In this document: positions 1 through 4,778 of the stretch, in pieces | How positions within the stretch are numbered: position 1 is the first letter of the stretch | How the letters are laid out: every line of letters begins with the position of its first letter | DNA from: a virus | Virus record (IMG/VR): IMGVR_UViG_3300011116_000966 | Location: 1-38,889 of that record | Direction: 5' to 3' (one strand) | DNA: 38,889 bases | Made by a program: the position numbers and the translations under genes | Notes under the pieces: generated by a model | Told to the model about the DNA's origin: nothing | Databases searched by the model: none | Seen by the model: only the letters and a program-made list of their open reading frames with translations

Positions 1-455
1 TTATTAAACACCCAATAACAGGAAGACATTTTGTTTCAGATGAACCACACCCAACTGGTATTATTAGTACATTTTTTAATGGTCAAAAAATTCCACCAAA
101 ACTAACCGAAGAACGGGATGCTTGTTATCGAAAGGTAATGGCAAGTTACGGCAAGTGGAGTGCCAGAGCAGCACAAGCAACTGCTAAATGTCGTAAATCA
201 AAGGGTGATGTTCGCAAAACTAAAAGTGGAGCAAACCTTAAACGATGGGGAGCAGAGAAGTGGAAAGACACGAAGAGCGGTAAAGCTTGTGGTGCAGGTG
301 GAAAAAACGAATACTGCAGACCAACCAAAAGAATAAATAAAAGTACACCAAAGACAACAGGAGAGATGTCTTCCGAAGAGCTAAAAAAGAAGAAGGCAGA
401 AAAGTCTAGAGTAGGAATGCACGGAGCATTTGGAAAGAAAGTAACACCAGCATGA
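1..455 (+). CDS. DUF5872-type phage protein, 5' end outside window
   Basis: The reading frame is open from the window edge, so the gene starts further left. The internal ATG at 138 is not the true start, because the frame upstream encodes a DACYRKV segment that leads straight into the conserved part. The visible ~150 residues carry a short Cys/Lys module (CYRKVMASYGKWSARAAQAT, then KCRK). A DUF5872-like tail follows, with LKRWGAEKWKDTKSGKACG, CRPTKRI and a Lys-rich STPKTTGEMS stretch. Proteins of this kind are common, uncharacterised small basic proteins in aquatic T4-like phages and large DNA viruses. The high Lys/Arg content and spaced Cys residues would suit nucleic-acid binding, but that is inference. 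The stop overlaps the next ATG (ATGA). Confidence 0.75.
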   Translation, partial: IKHPITGRHFVSDEPHPTGIISTFFNGQKIPPKLTEERDACYRKVMASYGKWSARAAQATAKCRKSKGDVRKTKSGANLKRWGAEKWKDTKSGKACGAGGKNEYCRPTKRINKSTPKTTGEMSSEELKKKKAEKSRVGMHGAFGKKVTPA

Positions 456-745
456 AATCGTTTCAAGAATACCTAAACGAAACTGCGGCATGGACACGCA
501 AAGAAGGAAAGAATCCTGAGGGTGGTTTGAATCCTGAAGGTATTCGTTCTTACCGAAGGGAACATCCTGGAAGTAAATTACAGACGGCAGTAACAACACC
601 TCCTTCTAAACTAAAAAAGGGCTCTAAAGCAGCAAAAAGAAGAAAATCTTTTTGTGCCAGAATGGGCGGAATGCCTGGAGCCATGAAAAAACCAAATGGA
701 GAGCCTACTCGTAAAGCACTGGCTCTTCGCAAGTGGAATTGTTAA
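452..745 (+). CDS. DUF6321-type small basic protein with capsid-targeting-like N-terminus
   Basis: A 97-residue basic protein starting at the ATGA overlap with the preceding gene. Residues 1-10 (MKSFQEYLNE) resemble the T4 internal-protein capsid-targeting sequence MKTYQEFIAE, including an L-x-E triplet like the T4 prohead-protease cleavage site. The rest has the pattern of the DUF6321 family known from aquatic T4-like phages: AWTRKEGKNPEGGLN, then SYRREHPGSKLQ, RRKSFCARMGGMPGAMKK and a terminal LRKWNC. Role unknown. Its basic charge and leader make a packaged internal head protein a reasonable inference. Family assignment is from recalled motif pattern, not a search. Confidence 0.75.
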   Translation: MKSFQEYLNETAAWTRKEGKNPEGGLNPEGIRSYRREHPGSKLQTAVTTPPSKLKKGSKAAKRRKSFCARMGGMPGAMKKPNGEPTRKALALRKWNC

Positions 746-748
746 AAC

Positions 749-756
749 ACTAAATA
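749..756 (+). promoter_or_regulatory. Late-promoter-like box ACTAAATA
   Basis: ACTAAATA lies 21 bases before the ATG at 778. The intervening leader holds an AAAGGA ribosome binding site, so a T4-type late transcript starting about 6 bases after the box would carry a normal short leader. It matches the TATAAATA consensus at six of eight positions, so this is a weak call. Confidence 0.35.
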
Positions 757-777
757 CAGTATAACCAAAGGAATAAA

Positions 778-2166
778 ATGAACCCAATGTTTCTATCTTT
801 TTTAAAGAGTATGCAAACCAATAGCCAGAACTCACAGAACCCAGGACTCTGGGTGAATGGCAATCGCATGCCTATCCAAGAAGGAAAAGGTAATATGGAT
901 AAGGAAAAAGTAATAGATCCAATGGGTAATGGATTGGATGGTTTACCTGCATCCACTACAGGAGCAGCAGCCAGATCAATGAGCCCAACAACACGGCAAG
1001 TTTGGAATGCTAATTCTGGTAATAGAAATCCAGCTAGAGTAAATGTTGAAAACTTATACAGAGAAGATGCTAGAATGAATCCAAATGGTAATCCTGATAT
1101 TTATAATCCATTAACTAATGTAGCAGATGCAGAAATAGAACTTATGGCTAAGCAAATTGCAAGAGGTAATCTTAGTGGTGGTAGAGCTCCTGGAGCAATG
1201 CAACCTGAACCGATGCAAGAAGAACTTGCCAGAAAATTAGATCCATCTACTAGTTCATTTTTTAAACCAAAATCTGGTCGAAATAATTACCTTCAGCTTG
1301 TTGTTCCTCCAGTTGACGCAGACGGCAACAGAGAAGTTACACCAGAAGAAGCAGCTAGAAGTGCTGCACTTTCTGCTGAAATTGATGCATCAGTAAAGGC
1401 TGATAGAGTACGAGCACAGTTACAAGACCAAGACAAGGTTGTTACCAACACAAGAAATCCACTTGAATACGCTAAAGATTCAACATACGACGAACTAGAC
1501 CAAAGAGCAGCAGCAATAAAACGACGAAGGGCTCAGGGTCTACCAGTCTATTCACCAGACTCGGCTTACGAACAAGATCAAAACGCAGCAAAAGCTGTTG
1601 TTGCTGGTCTTCAAGAAGAAAACGAAAATCATCCTATAGGTTTACCTCTTATTACTTTTACAAATCAAATAAAAAAAGGTTTTCCCAATGCTAGTGTTGA
1701 AGAACGAGGTAAAATGGTTGATGATATGATGAAAGCATGGAACAACAGAAATAAATCAAAGGCAGATAAACCTAAATCAAAGTCTGCTCCAATGCAAGAA
1801 AACACAAACAGATCTATGTTCTTGACACATCTCCAGAGTATGCAAACCAAAAGCCAAGACGCACAAAATCCAGGACTCTGGGTGAACGGCAATCGTATGC
1901 CGATGCACGAAAATACACCAGGTGGAGGTACACCAGCAGGTGCTTCTCCAGAAGAATTTGCCAAGGCTCGTGCAGCAAATCCTTTCAGAGTAAAACTTGG
2001 TAAAGGTAGACCAGCAGGTGCTCAAGATCTAAATGGTGATGGTTTAGTTTCTAAAGCAGAAAAAGAATTGATTCCTGTGGATTTGCGTGACGGCGATCCG
2101 TCTGCTAACCATCCAGACGATACTGATTTAGACACTCATATTAAGCGTTACGGCTTGGATAATTAA
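778..2166 (+). CDS. Unknown 462-aa protein with duplicated leader motif and EF-hand-like loop
   Basis: I do not recognise a family. The protein is Ala/Asn/Gln-rich and hydrophilic, with no membrane segment. Residues 4-32 (MFLSFLKSMQ..., ending GLWVNGNRMP) recur at 347-375 with 23 of 29 residues identical, so a terminal element has been copied to near the C-terminus. The first copy is followed by I-Q-E (33-35), which fits the [LI]-x-E rule of T4 prohead-protease sites. Residues 417-428 (DLNGDGLVSKAE) are a complete EF-hand loop, with D1, N3, D5, G6, V8 and E12 in place, followed by an Asp-rich tail. The start at 778 is supported by AAAGGA about 8 bases upstream. Probably a structural or packaged protein; function unknown. 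Confidence 0.7.
   Translation: MNPMFLSFLKSMQTNSQNSQNPGLWVNGNRMPIQEGKGNMDKEKVIDPMGNGLDGLPASTTGAAARSMSPTTRQVWNANSGNRNPARVNVENLYREDARMNPNGNPDIYNPLTNVADAEIELMAKQIARGNLSGGRAPGAMQPEPMQEELARKLDPSTSSFFKPKSGRNNYLQLVVPPVDADGNREVTPEEAARSAALSAEIDASVKADRVRAQLQDQDKVVTNTRNPLEYAKDSTYDELDQRAAAIKRRRAQGLPVYSPDSAYEQDQNAAKAVVAGLQEENENHPIGLPLITFTNQIKKGFPNASVEERGKMVDDMMKAWNNRNKSKADKPKSKSAPMQENTNRSMFLTHLQSMQTKSQDAQNPGLWVNGNRMPMHENTPGGGTPAGASPEEFAKARAANPFRVKLGKGRPAGAQDLNGDGLVSKAEKELIPVDLRDGDPSANHPDDTDLDTHIKRYGLDN
787..873 (+). repeat. Direct repeat copy A (leader-like motif)
   Basis: An 87-base segment encoding residues 4-32 of the 462-aa protein. It is repeated in frame 1029 bases downstream at 1816-1902. The second half is the better conserved part (GLWVNGNRMP identical). 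Confidence 0.85.
1816..1902 (+). repeat. Direct repeat copy B (internal leader-like motif)
   Basis: In-frame second copy of 787-873, encoding residues 347-375. It begins with an ATG preceded by AAAACACAAACAGATCT, which has no clear ribosome binding site, so an internal start is possible but not supported. Scattered synonymous changes show the duplication is not recent. Confidence 0.85.
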
Positions 2167-2186
2167 TACTCTGAAAGTCTTTAAGA

Positions 2187-2744
2187 TCAACCCAAACTCT
2201 TAAGTTTGGTGTAGAGACTCTTACAGATATAATAAGAATCCACGATGTCGGAAACGGGGTTTCCGACATCTTTCTTGTCTGGACTAATAGTTCCCTTCAG
2301 ATCTATTCCAGTCTCCATTAGAAATGCCTGATACATCTCTTCTTTGTTTGCGTTGCCCTTGCCAGCAGCCTGCTTCTTTACGGCACTCGGAGGAATCACT
2401 TCTACTGGAATACTTAGTTGATGCAGACGATATTTGAGAACGCCAGTGTTCTCTGCAATATGAAACACTTTACCCTTTGCACCGTATGCATACCCTTCTA
2501 GGGCTATCTGGTCGCATCCTATGCACATCTGTAGTGCCCAGTCTGATATGCTTTCAAATCGAGCAAAATCAGAGTTCCAGTCATCAAACGGATCTCCACG
2601 AATATTGGTCAGGAATAATTTTTGATTTTTCTTTACATCGCTCAGAAAGTAGAAGGAACATCTCTGAAACTTGAAAGGCTCTGTGGAGTTGAACACACAG
2701 ATGCTTGGACTTGTCATGGAATAATCTATACCTGCGATAATCAC
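2187..2744 (-). CDS. RuvC-like Holliday junction resolvase (RNase H fold)
   Basis: A 185-residue protein with the layout of RuvC-like crossover-junction endonucleases. The first acidic residue is in strand 1 (GIDYSMTSPSI, D7), a second is in ALEGYAYGAKG, then comes a basic IPPSAVKKQAAGKG segment, and the last acidic residues are in SDIVDSYYIC near the C-terminus. Such enzymes cut branched recombination intermediates before packaging. T4 itself uses the unrelated endonuclease VII, while many aquatic T4-like phages carry a RuvC-like enzyme. The frame starts with GTG at 2742-2744, with no ATG and no clear ribosome binding site. A late-promoter-like box ends 5 bases upstream. Convergent with the 462-aa gene and divergent from the gene at 2774. 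Confidence 0.85.
   Translation of the reverse strand: MIIAGIDYSMTSPSICVFNSTEPFKFQRCSFYFLSDVKKNQKLFLTNIRGDPFDDWNSDFARFESISDWALQMCIGCDQIALEGYAYGAKGKVFHIAENTGVLKYRLHQLSIPVEVIPPSAVKKQAAGKGNANKEEMYQAFLMETGIDLKGTISPDKKDVGNPVSDIVDSYYICKSLYTKLKSLG
2192..2209. terminator. Perfect 7-bp hairpin between convergent genes
   Basis: CCAAACT-CTTA-AGTTTGG is a perfect inverted repeat just beyond the end of the 462-aa gene, within the last codons of the RuvC-like gene. Its place between convergent genes suggests a bidirectional terminator, but neither side has a long U tract, so it may only be an mRNA-end hairpin. Confidence 0.35.
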
Positions 2745-2749
2745 ATAGG

Positions 2750-2757
2750 TATTTAGG
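2750..2757 (-). promoter_or_regulatory. Late-promoter-like box CCTAAATA for the RuvC-like gene
   Basis: On the minus strand CCTAAATA ends 5 bases before the GTG start of the RuvC-like gene. It has the same spacing as several other boxes in this window. It differs from TATAAATA in the first two bases. Confidence 0.45.
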
Positions 2758-2759
2758 AG

Positions 2760-2767
2760 TATAAATA
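2760..2767 (+). promoter_or_regulatory. T4-type late promoter TATAAATA
   Basis: A perfect match to the T4 late consensus, ending 6 bases before the ATG at 2774. With T4 geometry (box about -13 to -6) transcription would start at or next to the ATG. AGGAG at 2755-2759 lies 14 bases before the ATG and would serve only read-through transcripts. Confidence 0.7.
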
Positions 2768-2773
2768 TAGTAT

Positions 2774-3388
2774 ATGAAAAGCTTTATCGAATTTTTAAGA
2801 GAAGAATCTAAACCAAAAAGTCCATTTTTTGTTACTCCCGATGATGCTGAATGGGGAGAAGGTAACCGTAATGTTGGATTTATGGCAGATCTATATGGTG
2901 GAGATCATACAACAAATTATTGGACATTAGCTAATAGTAAACTAGGATTTATGGCAAAACCAGGAGAAGATGATTCTAGAATGAGTACAGAAAAAAGATT
3001 AAATTCAGATTTAGGTTTAAGATTTGATCATAATAGAGAAGAATCTGGCGGATTAGTAGGAAACCAAGCAGGATTTAAAGCTGCTTCTGACAGAACTGCT
3101 AAGGGAGTTAATTTTCCTTCGGTATATACTCCTCTTAATTCTACTGAAAAAGTGAGTGAGTATCGAAATAATATAATAAATGCAGTAAAAGAAACTCCAG
3201 GAGTTATTTATAATTCCATTAAAAATGTAATTGCTCCAGATGATTACACTAAACAGCAACAACAATCAAATAAAAATATTGCACAACAAGCAGAAACAAA
3301 TAAAATTAAATCAGATGAAGACCAAAGATTAAGAAAAATAAATAATCAAAGATCTTCAAGGGGAATGCTTCCTACTAGTGAAGTATAA
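2774..3388 (+). CDS. Unknown 204-aa protein with capsid-targeting-like N-terminus
   Basis: The N-terminus MKSFIEFLRE matches the T4 capsid-targeting pattern (MKTYQEFIAE), with an L-R-E triplet at residues 8-10 as a possible prohead-protease site. The remainder is polar. It has a Gly/Asp-rich first half (EWGEGNRNVGFMADLYGGD), a central helical segment (EYRNNIINAVKETPGVIYNS) and a Gln/Asn/Lys-rich C-terminal third likely to form a coil. No catalytic motif or membrane helix is visible and I do not recognise a family. It has its own late promoter. The stop codon lies inside the TATAAATA box of the next gene, so the two genes are separately transcribed late units. A packaged internal protein is an inference from the leader. 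Confidence 0.75.
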   Translation: MKSFIEFLREESKPKSPFFVTPDDAEWGEGNRNVGFMADLYGGDHTTNYWTLANSKLGFMAKPGEDDSRMSTEKRLNSDLGLRFDHNREESGGLVGNQAGFKAASDRTAKGVNFPSVYTPLNSTEKVSEYRNNIINAVKETPGVIYNSIKNVIAPDDYTKQQQQSNKNIAQQAETNKIKSDEDQRLRKINNQRSSRGMLPTSEV

Positions 3389-3391
3389 ATA
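3384..3391 (+). promoter_or_regulatory. T4-type late promoter TATAAATA overlapping a stop codon
   Basis: A perfect TATAAATA whose TAA (3386-3388) is the stop of the preceding gene. It ends 6 bases before the ATG at 3398. The box plus GGGTAT leaves room only for a leaderless or one-base-leader transcript under T4 geometry. Confidence 0.7.
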
Positions 3392-3397
3392 GGGTAT

Positions 3398-3877
3398 ATG
3401 AAAAACTTTCTAGAATATTTAAACGAAGCAGAAGAGTCTCCAAAAGAACATCGCCCAAGTCGCTCTACCACCACAGAACAACTAAATATTCAAGCACAAC
3501 ATTCAGATCCTGCAGTTGTAATAGCCGCATTAAGTGATCCAGAATCAAATTACGAAACAACTGCATTTGCATCAAAACATTCAGATCCAGCAGCTGTTAT
3601 GGCAGCACTAAACCATCGTTTTGCATATTGGCAGACAACTCGTAATGCAGTAAAAAATCCAGATGCTGAAGTTGCTTTGGCAGGTCTTCGTCATCCTAGA
3701 GGAATAAATGATTTATGGACTGTTCGTGTAGCAGGAGAACACCCAGATCCTAGAGTTGCCTCAGAGGCACGTAGAAATCCTATATTCGATCCAACATTAA
3801 TAATTCCTACTAAACCATTCAGATACGATAAGCCACTAAACATTGCCAGAGAAGATTACGAAAGACATACACACTAA
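3398..3877 (+). CDS. HEAT/LRV-like repeat protein with capsid-targeting-like N-terminus
   Basis: A 159-residue protein. Residues 1-10 (MKNFLEYLNE) follow the same leader pattern as the genes at 452 and 2774, again ending L-x-E. From about residue 34 there are short helical repeats with the register HSDPAVVIAAL, HSDPAAVMAAL, NPDAEVALAGL and HPDPRVASEA. Each starts His/Asn-x-Asp and continues with a small hydrophobic helix, like variant leucine-rich (LRV) or HEAT-type repeats of about 30 residues. Such arrays bind proteins. The last 35 residues are Pro-rich. Role unknown; a packaged effector or scaffold is possible. Its stop abuts that of the convergent microprotein gene with no gap. Confidence 0.75.
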   Translation: MKNFLEYLNEAEESPKEHRPSRSTTTEQLNIQAQHSDPAVVIAALSDPESNYETTAFASKHSDPAAVMAALNHRFAYWQTTRNAVKNPDAEVALAGLRHPRGINDLWTVRVAGEHPDPRVASEARRNPIFDPTLIIPTKPFRYDKPLNIAREDYERHTH

Positions 3878-3958
3878 CTAAAATCCCAGCACTCTAGCCA
3901 GAATAACTCCGACTAGAAAGCTACAGACTGCAACTAAACCTCGTTGAACCCTACTCAT
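3878..3958 (-). CDS. 26-residue single-pass membrane microprotein
   Basis: The frame encodes MSRVQRGLVAVC followed by a hydrophobic run (SFLVGVILARVLGF), enough for one membrane helix with a positive N-terminus. Its ATG overlaps the 3' end of the serine protease gene (ATGAGTAG), and GGAG sits 7 bases before the ATG inside that gene. This is a textbook set-up for translational coupling. The stop TAG directly abuts the stop of the convergent gene on the other strand, so the gene fills the gap exactly. No homology can be judged at this length. A partner or regulator of the membrane protease is inferred from position only. Confidence 0.6.
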   Translation of the reverse strand: MSRVQRGLVAVCSFLVGVILARVLGF

Positions 3959-4715
3959 TGATCTTCTCCATCTGTCTGATCCAAGGAACGTACAGGTCTA
4001 CTCGTGCAGCAATCTGATCCACCACAGAGTACTCCATAATCATAAGTGCAGATATTACTCCTGTCAGCTTGCCGCCGTCTTCGAATACGGCACCACCAGA
4101 ATCACCAAGCCAGATGTTTCCTTTGTAGGCAAGAAAACGAATATAGGTTGGTTGCTCCACAATTGTTCCATAATACCAGAAAGTGTGTTCATTACTAATT
4201 TTTTTAATTTTATGAGAGAATCCAACTGTTGTTAACAGTTCTCCTCGCTTTAGGTCTTGGGGATCTGTCTGTAACTCTGCAGGAGTTTCTAGACACGCTT
4301 CCTCCAAGAAAAGTAAACCGATATCATTTTTACCACTTCCTTCCTCTGTATAATCTGGGTGTGCCACAGATTTTCTAATCTTGTAGCACTGGTTGTTTGT
4401 TCGAAAATACTCTAGTTCAGAATCTTTAATTACGTGTGCCGCAGTAACCACTACTTTAGGAGCAATCAATGTTCCACTGCCAATGAAGCGACCACCAGTA
4501 ACCAAGATTTCTCCCACACATTTATAGGTATCTGCACAGTCATCAGTTACCACAGTGAAACCTGGATAACTGTCTATCTCTAGGATATCATCAACTATGG
4601 TTGCTGGACTAGGAAGATTGATTTTAGGTAGTACAGGCTTTGCTTCTTTGTGCCTCAAGAGGAGCACCACGAAGACTACTGCGAAACTTATTGCAGCAAG
4701 CCTGAGGTATTTCAT
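3951..4715 (-). CDS. Membrane-anchored or exported trypsin-like serine protease (S1 fold)
   Basis: A 254-residue protein from the ATG at 4713-4715. A longer frame would need a TTG start overlapping the divergent gene. Residues 2-20 (KYLRLAAISFAVVFVVLLL) form a signal peptide or membrane anchor, followed by a Pro-rich linker. The chymotrypsin fold is clear: His94 in TAAHV, Asp131 in NDIGLLFL and Ser206 in GDSGGAVF form the catalytic triad, and GSGTLIAPK is the usual strand before the His. Several Cys residues may form disulfides, so the active domain would sit in the periplasm or outside the cell. Secreted S1 proteases are unusual in phages; a role in lysis, virion maturation or attack on host surface proteins is open. 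It is coupled to a downstream 26-residue membrane microprotein. Confidence 0.88.
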   Translation of the reverse strand: MKYLRLAAISFAVVFVVLLLRHKEAKPVLPKINLPSPATIVDDILEIDSYPGFTVVTDDCADTYKCVGEILVTGGRFIGSGTLIAPKVVVTAAHVIKDSELEYFRTNNQCYKIRKSVAHPDYTEEGSGKNDIGLLFLEEACLETPAELQTDPQDLKRGELLTTVGFSHKIKKISNEHTFWYYGTIVEQPTYIRFLAYKGNIWLGDSGGAVFEDGGKLTGVISALMIMEYSVVDQIAARVDLYVPWIRQMEKINE

Positions 4716-4748
4716 ACAATAGTATGTATACGGACAAAGTATAAAAAG

Positions 4749-4756
4749 CCTAAATA
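4749..4756 (+). promoter_or_regulatory. Late-promoter-like box CCTAAATA for the 711-aa gene
   Basis: CCTAAATA lies 22 bases upstream of the ATG at 4779, with an AAAAAAGGAA ribosome binding site in between. A late start about 6 bases after the box would give a normal leader. The same box occurs at 2750-2757 and 22666-22673 (minus strand). Confidence 0.45.
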
Positions 4757-4778
4757 AAGTAGAAAAAAGGAACCCTTT

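Noticed and set aside
138-455. ATG at 138 as the start of the first gene
   Set aside because: The frame is open to base 3 and the upstream codons encode the conserved DACYRKV segment that belongs to the same domain.
146-466. Minus-strand frame opposite the first gene
   Set aside because: Low-complexity Phe/Ser/Leu translation, antisense to a conserved basic protein.
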